16,436 bases of DNA from Acidobacteriota bacterium (lineage in GTDB: Bacteria; Acidobacteriota; Terriglobia; UBA7540): NCBI GenBank assembly GCA_021784615.1, contig JAJYHU010000098.1:1-16436 (forward strand), written 5' to 3'. The notes beneath the pieces are model-generated. The model did no database searches and was not told where the DNA came from. It saw only the letters and a program-made list of their open reading frames with translations. Below are positions 6,455 through 14,606 of this stretch, one piece after another; position 1 is the first letter of the stretch, and each line of letters begins with the position of its first letter. Position numbers and translations under genes: made by a program.

Positions 6455-7695
6455 CTTTCAGTAGCTCCTCGTGTTCGCGCAATCATCAACAAAGCGCGGT
6501 CGGGATCCGGGAGAAGTCCGCAGGATCGCTCGGCTTGCTCTTCCATCTGGAAGACCAAATCCATGACGTTCGAGATCAGGTCCGGATCGCGCCGCAGACT
6601 TCTTTCATTCACTTTCGGTTGCATCTTTTTCGCTTTTGCGTAGACGTCCTCAATCGGCGTATTGGGCTGTTTAGCCTGGAAATTAACGCCCAGGTTTTGC
6701 GCGCATTGCTTCACGCGCGCGACCGCCTGATCAAAAGCGGCCAAGGTTCGTCGGATGCGTTCTCTTTGTGAAAGCCGGCGTCCAAAAGGATCGAGGGATA
6801 GGATAAGCTTGCACATTTCCAACTGCTGGGCCGCCTGTAGATCCGATGAGCTTTCGGCGACCGCTTTTTGAAGATAACGGTAAGCTTCGGCGTAATCGCC
6901 TGTCTGATAGGCTGCCTCTCCAGCGCCCGCCCACGCTCCTTTGACTTTGGGCTTAAGCTTCAACGCCTGCTGAAATTGCTGAAGCGCGCGGGGATAATCC
7001 TGCACCTGCAGAAACATGCCCCCCACCTTGGCGTGAAGCGCGGCATCTGGCGGCAGATTGGCCACGATCGCAATGAGCTCAGATTCCGCCTGGGTTCGCT
7101 CCTTCTTGGCCAGGAGGAATTCGCAGAGCTCCATGCGAGTCTCGCGCCGATGGACAATGGGATCGCTGTCCCAGACACCGTAAACGGCGTTGTGGTAATA
7201 GCGGATAGCGTCAGGCACGTCGGACCTGCGGGCGGCCAGTCGCGCCAATTCCAGATTCACGGTTCCGTTCCCGGGTTCGCGCACCCAGAGCGTGCGGAGG
7301 TAAACCTCAGCCTCGTTCAATCGGTCGGACTCGACAAGCGCTTCCGCAAGCTGCAACTCGTACGCACTGTTGTCGCGGGAATAGACTAATGCGGTGTGAA
7401 AGGCATCCACAGCCTTTAGTGGCTGATTGGCTTTGAGGGCTGCCACGCCCCGCGCGTACCAGTGGCCGCCCAGTGCGGCTTGCGTGGCGTGATACCGACT
7501 GTTGACAAACCCCGTAATCGCGAAGAACACCCCCAGCAGCACGAGGCTGACCACCACCAGGGTTTCCCTCTCAAGTCTCCATAGAAAACCCTGCGGCGCC
7601 GTGCAGACCGGACACTCCGTGTGTCCGGCAGGAATTAGCTGTCCGCATCTCGGGCATAGGCGATCACCCTCTGGAATCATGCTACTTATTTTCAC
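6451..7695 (-). CDS. Zinc-ribbon, single-pass membrane TPR protein
   Basis: The 414-residue protein starts with a zinc-ribbon of four cysteines (C14-x2-C17 and C28-x2-C31 in 'LCPRCGQ...CPVCTAP'). A single membrane helix follows at about 44-64 (LVVVSLVLLGVFFAITGF). Then comes a series of TPR-like helical pairs at about 75-275 ('AGEAAYQTGDYAEAYRYLQKAVAE' is the clearest) and a charged, probably coiled C-terminal part. The topology suggests a cytoplasmic zinc-ribbon and an outside TPR region that binds a partner, but the partner is unknown. The start may be GTG 7695 or ATG 7680, which only changes the first five residues. It is the first gene of a two-gene operon with the CLC gene, overlapping it by 4 bases, so the two proteins may work together. 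Confidence 0.8.
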   Translation of the reverse strand: MKISSMIPEGDRLCPRCGQLIPAGHTECPVCTAPQGFLWRLERETLVVVSLVLLGVFFAITGFVNSRYHATQAALGGHWYARGVAALKANQPLKAVDAFHTALVYSRDNSAYELQLAEALVESDRLNEAEVYLRTLWVREPGNGTVNLELARLAARRSDVPDAIRYYHNAVYGVWDSDPIVHRRETRMELCEFLLAKKERTQAESELIAIVANLPPDAALHAKVGGMFLQVQDYPRALQQFQQALKLKPKVKGAWAGAGEAAYQTGDYAEAYRYLQKAVAESSSDLQAAQQLEMCKLILSLDPFGRRLSQRERIRRTLAAFDQAVARVKQCAQNLGVNFQAKQPNTPIEDVYAKAKKMQPKVNERSLRRDPDLISNVMDLVFQMEEQAERSCGLLPDPDRALLMIARTRGATER

Positions 7696-8366
7696 CCCAC
7701 CATCATATCAAGTCGGTTGCGGCATTTGAGATGTCGGCGGGTGTCTTGCCTGGAGCCAAACCCGCACCTGCGGCAGTCTGACTCCGGATCCTTGCAACAA
7801 GAGTCCGCCGCGCGCCAAAATGTCTAAACTCTTTATATTACACCTTTATAAAATCAGGTAACGCCCCCGCTCAAACTTCATGCGATTTTATGAGCGCTCT
7901 TCACCTGCTGGTAACCCGGAGTTTGCGCCACGAAAATTACGGATGGAATTCCAGCCGGAACGTGGGTTAGCCTCTCTCCTTGGATTCGCCTTCTTTCGCC
8001 AAGATGGTCCTCCTTAAATGCGGTTGGCTTGCGTGGTGAATGGATCGGGACGTCTGGCGCCCGGGCCGGGTCCAGAAAAGTTAAAAGAACATTCCGTCTA
8101 GTCCCGACCAAGTCCTGAGAGGCGCCGTTCGGATCGGATCTCTTAGCGCGGAACTTAAAAAGCCTCGAACGGAAGTCAGCCCCGTCGTTCCATTCAAGCT
8201 TAACACACCGGACAGTCCGGCATGCTTTGCTCCTGCCTCGGACCTAAAGCCGCCCCCGCGTTGGAGCGCCTTCGGCACGTCTCCTCATGTTTGGGGCAAG
8301 GGTTGCCGATAGAAAAGCTGGAAGCAGGAAACCCTATTCCATCACGGATGTGTTGAGAGGAGAACG
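7696..8366. other. Intergenic region between divergent genes
   Basis: About 670 bases separate the minus-strand TPR-CLC operon from the plus-strand PAS gene. No frame in it has convincing coding character. An AT-rich block at 7820-7858 stands out from GC-rich surroundings and contains the inverted pair TTTATA (7832-7837) and TATAAA (7847-7852). It could hold -10 elements for either direction, but no -35 with good spacing was found. A short palindrome CCGGA-CAG-TCCGG lies near 8208-8220. Confidence 0.4.
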
Positions 8367-9047
8367 ATGTCTGCGCTTGGCGAGATTCCAAAACCTTTCT
8401 GGCAGTTGACTGACGCAGGATTTTCAACTCCGCACCGACGGCGCAACCCGGCGCATTCCCGACTTCCGGCCTTAGCGTTGGTTTTCCTGGCAGTGGGCGC
8501 GGGAGCGTTGATTTCTTATTACCTGACGTCGAGTTCCAATCTTGAAGTGGCGTGGGCCCTGATCGTTATAGCGTGCGGGCTTCCGGTTATTGCCGCCCAG
8601 TTTCTCAACAGGCGAATCCGAGCGAGACGGCCGGAGCAGGAAGTGCTCCGCCGCAGGACGGGCCTCGACCCGGTGGAGAAAGCTGGTGAGGCGGCGGATA
8701 AAATGCCGGCGGGTCTTCTGGTTGTTTCTCGAGACATGCGGATTCGTTTTGTGAACCACACGTTCCTTGACGCCACGGTCCAGAACCTGGAAGACGTTTT
8801 GGGATGGAGACTCGAAGATGTGCTGCCCGCTGCCGGTCTGGAAAGCCAGGCAAAGGCATTGCTGAATCGCCCTTATATCGCGACGAGTTGCTGTCTGACA
8901 TCGCTTCCTGGGCGCCAGCCGGTTTCCATCACAATGACTCGAATTCCGCCGCTCGAAGGGGAGGATCGCATTTTGGTTGTCGTTGAAGATCTTCTTCAGA
9001 GTTTTCCCCTTCGCCCGGTTCCGCTGGTCGAAGGATACATCTGCTGA
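8367..9047 (+). CDS. Membrane-anchored PAS domain protein without output domain
   Basis: The 226-residue protein has a polar head of about 30 residues and two membrane helices (about 33-53 and 59-80), followed by a basic linker. A PAS-like domain at about 112-210 contains 'MPAGLLVVSRDMRIRFVNHTFLDATV', 'LGWRLEDVLPAAGLESQAKALL' and the final strand 'ILVVVEDL'. The pattern is that of the sensor half of a histidine kinase or diguanylate cyclase, but it stops after the PAS domain with no kinase, GGDEF or methyl-accepting part. The start is clear: GAGAGGAGAA at 8355-8364 just before ATG 8367. The next gene begins 66 bases downstream on the same strand. The signal and the partner are unknown. Confidence 0.75.
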   Translation: MSALGEIPKPFWQLTDAGFSTPHRRRNPAHSRLPALALVFLAVGAGALISYYLTSSSNLEVAWALIVIACGLPVIAAQFLNRRIRARRPEQEVLRRRTGLDPVEKAGEAADKMPAGLLVVSRDMRIRFVNHTFLDATVQNLEDVLGWRLEDVLPAAGLESQAKALLNRPYIATSCCLTSLPGRQPVSITMTRIPPLEGEDRILVVVEDLLQSFPLRPVPLVEGYIC

Positions 9048-9113
9048 CGGCGGCAACAGCAGGAGACGAGCGGGATCCTGCACTTATCGATTTTTGAAGC
9101 GCGCGAGGCTGTT

Positions 9114-9488
9114 ATGGCTAAACTTCGATGTTTGGCATGCGCGGTGGTTTGTCTGGCATTTGCCGTGCAAGCCTTTGCGGTGAAAAGACCTCGCCGGGTG
9201 GTGAAGCTCTCAACTGCCGTCTATCTGGCTGCAGAATTTGACGCCGCTACCACGTACCAGGCGCTCCACAGTTGCGGCAACGGGTGCTATGAGGCAAATC
9301 CCATGGTGCGCCCGTTCGCCCGTAATCCAGGCATTTTTGTGGCGCTCGGAGCCAGTGCCTACGCCGTCAACTATTTCTCCAGCAGGTTGAAGGCCCACGG
9401 CCATCCAAGGTGGGCGATGGCGCTGCGCCTTGTCGCCATTGGAACACACGCGGGGGCCGGAGCGCACGCCCTGGCGCTTGAGCATTAG
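9114..9488 (+). CDS. Small exported or membrane protein, DUF5658-like
   Basis: The 124-residue protein has an N-terminal signal peptide or anchor (residues 1-22, CLACAVVCLAFAVQAFA) followed by a basic KRPRR stretch. The conserved-looking part 'AAEFDAATTYQALHSCGNGCYEANPMVRPF' resembles small membrane proteins with a D-x-x-T-T ... E-x-N-P signature, such as DUF5658. Two further weakly hydrophobic segments follow (about 76-92 and 104-122). Two cysteines at about 57 and 61 may form a disulphide outside the membrane. A GAGG site precedes the ATG by six bases. Function is unknown and the family match is tentative. Confidence 0.65.
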   Translation: MAKLRCLACAVVCLAFAVQAFAVKRPRRVVKLSTAVYLAAEFDAATTYQALHSCGNGCYEANPMVRPFARNPGIFVALGASAYAVNYFSSRLKAHGHPRWAMALRLVAIGTHAGAGAHALALEH

Positions 9489-9510
9489 CCGGCAACTCCA
9501 AAAAACTGAA

Positions 9511-9524
9511 GGCCGCAATCGGCC
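9511..9524 (+). terminator. Possible hairpin after the small membrane protein gene
   Basis: GGCCG-CAAT-CGGCC forms a short perfect stem-loop 23 bases after the stop codon at 9488. It is preceded by an A-rich run but followed by CCTTGCC rather than T residues, so it would be weak or factor-assisted at best. Confidence 0.25.
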
Positions 9525-9616
9525 CCTTGCCCATCCGGCTCTTCAGCAGACGTTTCTCCTTCCACGACAGTTTCCGCTTGCCACAACCTGAAAGCCCACC
9601 ACGCCCGCTTGCTTGC

Positions 9617-9625
9617 TGGTAGAAT
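9617..9625 (+). promoter_or_regulatory. Possible extended -10 promoter
   Basis: TGGTAGAAT fits an extended -10 element (TG-N-TAGAAT, five of six against TATAAT), 16 bases before the ATG at 9641. No good -35 is present at normal spacing. The resulting leader would be only about nine bases, in line with the absence of a Shine-Dalgarno site. Confidence 0.3.
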
Positions 9626-9640
9626 TATGACGGATTTCTA

Positions 9641-10378
9641 ATGCGGGAAAAACGCCATCTGCAGCAACCGAATTTGCCGATCCCCGCTGCTGCTGTCGGG
9701 TTTCGGCCGGAGTTTCTGGATTTCCGAAGAGGCATTCACGTCGGAAATCTCGAAGATCATGAGCGCATCACTCGGATATTGAAATTAGGTCTCGAATCGC
9801 GTTACCGGCAGTCGTTTGTCACTGAGCGCTGGGGCCGCGGCGTCTACTGGCAGTGGATTGGATATTTGCCCCGCGCGAACCGCGAGGCCAAACCCATTTC
9901 CCGCAACTTCAGTTTCGGCTGCTCCAAATTTTTCCTTTCTGTTGATACCGACGAAAAGCTTTTCACCTGCGGCATGCAAGTTGAGCGCGGTTACGTGCGG
10001 GCTCCGCGCGATTTTCCAGGCTGCAAACTGGCCCCGGATTGGGACTGGCACCGGCTCGTTGGGGAGCTCAAGCCTGGGAGCCCCATGGAAAAAGAACTCA
10101 AACGCCTGGTGATGCGCGAAGGATTCAGAATCCGCGCGGGAAGCTGGGAAGCCGAGCCCGTCTACTTTACAAAATCCAATTTTCAGGGTGTTTTCGCCAT
10201 CAAGCGCCAGCTTCAAAAAGCTCCTGCGGCTGACTGGGCCGGCTTCCAGCTTTTTTACGCGATGGATGAAGCGGAGGTGCAAGGATCCACCGGCCTCGAC
10301 CTCGTTGAATCCATGATGGCTGTTTTTGAAGAAGTCACACCTGCCATGAACCTCTCGATGCAAATAGAATTGCCGTGA
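9641..10378 (+). CDS. Uncharacterised 245-residue soluble protein
   Basis: I do not recognise the family. The protein has no signal peptide or membrane helix, is rich in aromatic and basic residues, and looks globular. Distinctive parts are 'RWGRGVYWQWIGYLPRANREAKP' (about 63-85), 'NFSFGCSKFFLSVDTDEKLFTCGMQVERGYV' (about 89-119, two cysteines) and 'LKPGSPMEKELKRLV' (about 142-156). The alternating strands and the 'FTCGMQVERGYV' segment suggest a beta-rich fold. The ATG at 9641 has no Shine-Dalgarno sequence, but codon usage and length support a real gene and no longer frame opposes it. It is flanked by the small membrane protein gene and, after a hairpin, the DUF2914 gene, both on the same strand. 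A start further downstream is possible. Confidence 0.7.
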   Translation: MREKRHLQQPNLPIPAAAVGFRPEFLDFRRGIHVGNLEDHERITRILKLGLESRYRQSFVTERWGRGVYWQWIGYLPRANREAKPISRNFSFGCSKFFLSVDTDEKLFTCGMQVERGYVRAPRDFPGCKLAPDWDWHRLVGELKPGSPMEKELKRLVMREGFRIRAGSWEAEPVYFTKSNFQGVFAIKRQLQKAPAADWAGFQLFYAMDEAEVQGSTGLDLVESMMAVFEEVTPAMNLSMQIELP

Positions 10379-10380
10379 TA

Positions 10381-10402
10381 GCGCCCGGGAATTGATGGGC
10401 GC
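10381..10402 (+). terminator. Stem-loop after the uncharacterised gene
   Basis: GCGCCC (10381-10386) pairs with GGGCGC (10397-10402) around a 10-base loop, two bases after the stop codon ending at 10378. A T-rich tract does not follow immediately, though TTTTTT occurs about 35 bases later. It may end transcription before the separate promoter at 10481. Confidence 0.35.
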
Positions 10403-10480
10403 AAGATCGTCTTTGACGCTTCCTTATGGCACAAGCAGAGTTTTTTGCGCCCTGCCCTTAAATGGAGCCCAAGATCGACA

Positions 10481-10509
10481 TTAACATTTTGGCAGGTCTC
10501 TTTTACAAT
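10481..10509 (+). promoter_or_regulatory. Sigma70-type promoter of the DUF2914 gene
   Basis: TTAACA (10481-10486) and TACAAT (10504-10509) are spaced by exactly 17 bases and each matches the consensus at five of six positions. The predicted start of transcription is near 10515-10517, inside the inverted repeat that follows, leaving a leader of about 17-19 bases before ATG 10534. Confidence 0.5.
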
Positions 10510-10525
10510 GAGCTTTCTTAAGCTC
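10510..10525 (+). promoter_or_regulatory. Perfect inverted repeat over the predicted transcription start
   Basis: GAGCTT-TCTT-AAGCTC (6-base arms, 4-base loop) abuts the -10 element and covers the expected start site. As DNA it is placed like a repressor operator; as RNA only part of it would be transcribed. No Shine-Dalgarno sequence lies between it and ATG 10534, so the leader is unusual. Confidence 0.35.
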
Positions 10526-10533
10526 AACTCTTT

Positions 10534-11685
10534 ATGCCTACGGGGAAAAAATCGGTCTTGGCTCTTACGCGGAGTTGGTACGCGCATTTTGAGAGGCCGA
10601 TTTCTTCCTTCTCGCTCATCGGCGGGTTTGTGTTTGACGCCCTTACGCTCCGGCGCGTGGATGTCTTTTGGGACAATTTCTGGGTTGCTGTCCACCTCGT
10701 GATCGTGACCGTCTGCGCGGTCTGGATCAATTTGTTGAACGACGCTGCGGACGAGAACGGAAAGCGGCCGGAAGCGGCCCCACGCAAACTTCACTTCTGG
10801 CTCGTCAACGTGATGCAGTTCTTTTTTGGCGGGCTCCTTTCCGTTTATCTCGTCTTCTACTTCCGGAGCAGCACCCTTGCGGAAAGCTGGCCGTTTCTTT
10901 TGATCCTCGCGATTGCTTTTATTGCCAACGAATCCCTGAAACGCAGCTACGCGCGCCTTTCGTTCCAGATTGCCCTCTTATTCCTTGCGTTCTATTCTTT
11001 TGCCATCTATTTCATGCCCATTCTTTTGCACAAGATCAGCACGCGGGTGTTTTTGATCAGCGGGGCGGTCAGCGTGGCTGTGATCGCCTTCCTCCTTCTG
11101 ATCCTAGCGGTCTTCTCTCGAAGGCGGTTTGCAGGGCGGAAGGGATGGGCAGTGTTCGCCTCTATCGCAGGCATTCTTGTGGTCGTGAACGGACTCTACC
11201 TCCTTAACCTTATTCCGCCACTACCCTTGTCTCTAAAGGAAGCTGACGTGTACCATTCGCTCGTGGTCAACGGCCCCGGCAATTACACCGTGAGCGGCGA
11301 AAATCAAACGACGGCGGGGCTTGCTTCCATTGATTTCCTTGCGCGCTTTTTCGCCTTGCGCCAGACGGTTCACATCATGCCGGGCGACCCTCTCTGGGCT
11401 TATACAGCGGTTTTCTGCCCGACCGCGCTGAACACGAAGATTATTCACAAATGGCAATATTACGACCGTGCGAAGGGCGAGTGGATTACGCGCGGACGTA
11501 TTCTGCTCTCAGTGGTGGGCGGGAGCGATGGCGGGTACCGGACGTTTTCCGAAGAACCCGCAATCACTGCCGGCCGGTGGCGCGTGGACGTGGAAACGCC
11601 CAGCGGCCAATTGATTGGACGCTTGAATTTTATGGTGATCGTGCAAAGGAAGGAGCCGCCGCTCCGAACGGGAACCACTGGTTAA
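10534..11685 (+). CDS. Seven-helix membrane protein with C-terminal DUF2914 domain
   Basis: The 383-residue protein starts with a short cytoplasmic basic head and has about seven membrane helices between residues 25 and 230; the clearest are FWVAVHLVIVTVCAVWINLL, FFFGGLLSVYLVFYF and GILVVVNGLYLLNLIP. An exported or periplasmic part of about 150 residues follows. Its end (about 295-375) matches DUF2914: 'AVFCPTALNTKIIHKWQYYDRAKGEWI', 'GSDGGYRTFSEE' and 'GRWRVDVETPSGQLIGRLNFMV'. This beta domain is common in proteobacterial and acidobacterial envelope proteins; its ligand is not known. The start at ATG 10534 lacks a Shine-Dalgarno site, but the promoter at 10481-10509 supports it. It is probably a single-gene unit, as 173 bases separate it from the next start. 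Confidence 0.85.
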   Translation: MPTGKKSVLALTRSWYAHFERPISSFSLIGGFVFDALTLRRVDVFWDNFWVAVHLVIVTVCAVWINLLNDAADENGKRPEAAPRKLHFWLVNVMQFFFGGLLSVYLVFYFRSSTLAESWPFLLILAIAFIANESLKRSYARLSFQIALLFLAFYSFAIYFMPILLHKISTRVFLISGAVSVAVIAFLLLILAVFSRRRFAGRKGWAVFASIAGILVVVNGLYLLNLIPPLPLSLKEADVYHSLVVNGPGNYTVSGENQTTAGLASIDFLARFFALRQTVHIMPGDPLWAYTAVFCPTALNTKIIHKWQYYDRAKGEWITRGRILLSVVGGSDGGYRTFSEEPAITAGRWRVDVETPSGQLIGRLNFMVIVQRKEPPLRTGTTG

Positions 11686-11858
11686 TCCCCCGCGCGCGCA
11701 AGGGAAGAATATTCCTGGAGGGTCCGCCGGTCCCAAAGACTCAGAGCACAAAAAGCGTGACGTCATTACCCGCTGATCGTACTATGGGCGAGAAGAAGGA
11801 CACGGCAGAAGGGCAAGCGGATAGAGTTTTGTATGATTAATAAATGGCGAGGTCCAAA

Positions 11859-14552
11859 ATGAATCAACGATCAACGATAAGTCTAATAGGATTGGTGGTT
11901 GCGTTTTGCATTGCCGGGCAGGTTTTTGCCGCGACAACCCAGAAGCGGTACTTTGCGCACCGGGCCGTGGAAGACAAGTACGGTGTTATCGCGCCGTGGT
12001 ACACGGGGCAGGACGGGCAGTTTGATTTCCGAGTGCGCGTCGCGGCGGAAACGATGAAGCGCTATCCCTGGGTGGGGAAGGACCGGGCCGTTTCTCCCGC
12101 GCCGGACTACGTTTACGACGGGAAATGGCATATCGATTCGAACGGGAAAATCACCGTTCGTCCCATGAATGACTGGGCCGACGGCGACTTGGGACAGCGC
12201 GCGGCTTACATTTTGGACGGCATGATCAACTATTACCGCTATTCGGGCGATCCCGCAGCCTTTGGCATCATCACCGCTACGGCCAATTACCTTGTCAACC
12301 ATTGCGAAACCCCTCCGAGCCACGGCTGGCCCAACATGCTGATCAGCGTGCCCACGATGGGCGTCCAGTATGGCGGCTGCCGGCTGGGGCCGAGTGATGA
12401 TCTCAAAGACGGCAATGGAAAGATTCAACTGGATATCGTGGCAGAAGTCGGTCTCCAGTTGGTGCGCGCCTACGAGATGACGGGCAATGTTCGGTGGTAC
12501 AACGCGGCGAAGCACTGGGCGGATTTGCTGGCCGCCAACCGCCGACACGATCCCGGATCGCCCTGGGGGCGTTACGCCAACAACGCCGATGGCAGAGGCA
12601 TGAATGGCATCCAGACGGGCGGCGTCGTTTATATTCTGGAATTCTTTGATGAGTTGATCAGGACAGGCTACACCGGCCACCAAAACAGCATCGTCGCAGC
12701 GCGAAACGCCGGCAGAAGATATTTCCGCGATGTGTTGCTGCCAGACTGGACCCTTAACGACACGTGGGGACGCAATTTCTGGGACTGGGAAGATCCTGTC
12801 CAATCGCTGTTCCCAACCGATGCCGACGCGGAGTACATGATGAATCATCAGGACGTCTTCCCGAACTGGAAAAATGACGCGCGGAACATCATCGGTTTGT
12901 ATTTGAACCACACCAGTGTGAACCCTGGTTCGAAGAGCGACACTTACAGCGGAGCCTGGGCCTATCCGGAGTCCTCGGGCTGTTGCGGACTTTCGCTATC
13001 GTACAGTCCCATGGTGTTGGCCAGCACCTTTGCGCAGTACGGCGTGGAGACGAACGGCGAGTGGGGCAAGGAGATTGCCCGGCGTTCCCAGATGCTTGCA
13101 ACCTATGACGCTTTGCCGAACGGCCAGGCCAAGGACGGCATTGACGGCGGAACTCCCGTGGATGGCGATTGGTTCAAGATCGCGCAACCCATGGCGCTGG
13201 TCTATGTGCTCAAAACCATGGCGTGGTTGCCGGGCATTATGGGGGCGAACCGAGAGAATCACATCATGCGAACTTCGAACGTGGTGAAACATGTGACGTA
13301 TGACAAGGGAGTGATCGCGTATAGCACGTTTGACGCCCCAAGTCCTGCCACTGACGTCCTTCGTCTGGCTTTTGTTCCCGCTTCCGTAACAGCCGATGGC
13401 AAGCAGTTCTTCCAGCGCTCAGATCTTGATGCCAACGGTTACACGGTACGGCGGCTGGCGGGCGGCGATTGTATCGTGACAATTCGCCACGACGGCGCAA
13501 CGCAGGTTGTTGTGCGCGGGCCTGACCCACAACGCGCCGTAGACGACCGGCAAATGACTTTTGAAGGCAAATGGCGGATTGCTCGGGACCCGAAAGATTT
13601 TGGAGGAAGTTTGCACGTGGCGGCCGAGGCCGGCGCAAGCGCCAGCTACACCTTTACGGGGAATCAAGTTCGGCTGGTGGGTGCGGTCAGTAGAACCGGT
13701 GGCCGAGCGGAGGTTTTCCTTGACGGGGTCAAGCAACTGGTTCCCATCGATTGCTACAGTCCCGCTCCCATGCGCCGGCAAATTCTTTATTACACGAACG
13801 GGCTGCCGAACGGGCGGCACACATTGAAAATCGTCGTCGAAGGTGAACACAATCCCTTGTCGGCAGGCGACCAGGTCTTTGTGGATGGTCTGCAATTTTC
13901 CGCTGCCACCGGCGACAGCGGATTCGGCTCAGGCGGCGGGCCGACCGGAATGCAACGGATGATTTTTGGTTACACTGGGCGCGGCAACTTTATCGACTGG
14001 CAAGGCAACGCGTGGCGTCCCGCGACGGAATTCATCGCAAGAACTGGAGCCTTGACCGACTCCGTGGCAAAGACCTGGTGGACCATGCAGCAGGCGGTCT
14101 TTATCCATGGCCCGAATGACAAAGATATGGGTTCGGAAGTCGCTGGCTCTGCGAACCACCTTGATCCCCGCCTTTATCGTTATGGTGTGCATGGGCCCGA
14201 CTTTACCGTCAACGTAACGGTGGGCCCGGGAACCTATCACGCGCGCCTGAAATTCGCCGAAACACAATACAACGCCGCAAACGAGCGAGGGATCACGATT
14301 TACATTAACGGCGAGAAAGTGGTTGATGGGTTCGATGTCTTTGCAACGGCAGGAGGCGCTAATCGCGGTGTGGACCTTGTGTTCAACAACATCCACCCCG
14401 AGAACGGCATCATCGCCATTCGCTTTGTGGGCTTGAAGATTGGCGGTTGCCAGCGCGACGCCATAGTTCAGGCCATTGAAGTCGGTCCGGGTGATGGTGG
14501 AACCGGAGCAAATCCCAAAAGTGTTACGCTCGTAGACTCTGCCGGAAAGTAG
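11859..14552 (+). CDS. Secreted multidomain carbohydrate-active protein with C-terminal malectin domain
   Basis: The protein has 897 residues from ATG 11859; an in-frame ATG at 11844 is less likely, because GAGG at 11849-11852 sits six bases before 11859 and the signal peptide then starts at residue 1 (cleavage after QVFA, about 24). Residues about 30-470 are a helical, tryptophan-rich region typical of (alpha/alpha)-barrel glycosidases or polysaccharide lyases ('LGQRAAYILDGMINYYRYSGD', 'VRAYEMTGNVRWYNAAKHWADLL', 'WGRNFWDWEDP'). A beta domain follows at about 473-560. A CBM-like beta-sandwich at about 560-680 contains 'AEVFLDGVKQLVPIDCYS' and 'GLPNGRHTLKIVVEGEHN'. A malectin domain occupies about 700-880 ('YHARLKFAETQYNAANERGITIYINGEKVVDGFDVFATAGG'). 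Catalytic residues cannot be assigned. It heads a probable three-gene operon with an esterase and a DUF6259-like protein, which suggests glycan degradation outside the cytoplasm. Confidence 0.85.
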   Translation: MNQRSTISLIGLVVAFCIAGQVFAATTQKRYFAHRAVEDKYGVIAPWYTGQDGQFDFRVRVAAETMKRYPWVGKDRAVSPAPDYVYDGKWHIDSNGKITVRPMNDWADGDLGQRAAYILDGMINYYRYSGDPAAFGIITATANYLVNHCETPPSHGWPNMLISVPTMGVQYGGCRLGPSDDLKDGNGKIQLDIVAEVGLQLVRAYEMTGNVRWYNAAKHWADLLAANRRHDPGSPWGRYANNADGRGMNGIQTGGVVYILEFFDELIRTGYTGHQNSIVAARNAGRRYFRDVLLPDWTLNDTWGRNFWDWEDPVQSLFPTDADAEYMMNHQDVFPNWKNDARNIIGLYLNHTSVNPGSKSDTYSGAWAYPESSGCCGLSLSYSPMVLASTFAQYGVETNGEWGKEIARRSQMLATYDALPNGQAKDGIDGGTPVDGDWFKIAQPMALVYVLKTMAWLPGIMGANRENHIMRTSNVVKHVTYDKGVIAYSTFDAPSPATDVLRLAFVPASVTADGKQFFQRSDLDANGYTVRRLAGGDCIVTIRHDGATQVVVRGPDPQRAVDDRQMTFEGKWRIARDPKDFGGSLHVAAEAGASASYTFTGNQVRLVGAVSRTGGRAEVFLDGVKQLVPIDCYSPAPMRRQILYYTNGLPNGRHTLKIVVEGEHNPLSAGDQVFVDGLQFSAATGDSGFGSGGGPTGMQRMIFGYTGRGNFIDWQGNAWRPATEFIARTGALTDSVAKTWWTMQQAVFIHGPNDKDMGSEVAGSANHLDPRLYRYGVHGPDFTVNVTVGPGTYHARLKFAETQYNAANERGITIYINGEKVVDGFDVFATAGGANRGVDLVFNNIHPENGIIAIRFVGLKIGGCQRDAIVQAIEVGPGDGGTGANPKSVTLVDSAGK

Positions 14553-14606
14553 CCGGCCGGGAGACTCCGCCGCCTGAGCGCGGCAAGAATCGAGAAAAAG
14601 GTGAAT

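Noticed and set aside
7878..8278. Minus-strand frames in the divergent intergenic region
   Set aside because: They lack start signals and domains, and their composition is irregular; the region is better read as non-coding.
10255..10794. 179-codon minus-strand frame
   Set aside because: It runs across the end of one plus-strand gene and the start of another and would cover a good plus-strand promoter; its product is low in order and unrecognised.
11757..11765. TGACGTCA palindrome
   Set aside because: An 8-base palindrome occurs by chance and it is not positioned relative to a recognisable promoter.
11844..11858. Earlier ATG for the malectin-domain protein
   Set aside because: The ribosome-binding site GAGG lies after this ATG and fits the one at 11859, which also gives a standard signal peptide.
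11883..12911. 342-codon open frame on the minus strand inside the malectin-domain gene
   Set aside because: It lies wholly antisense to a gene with signal peptide, domains and ribosome-binding site; its product has no recognisable domain. Long antisense frames are expected in GC-rich genes.
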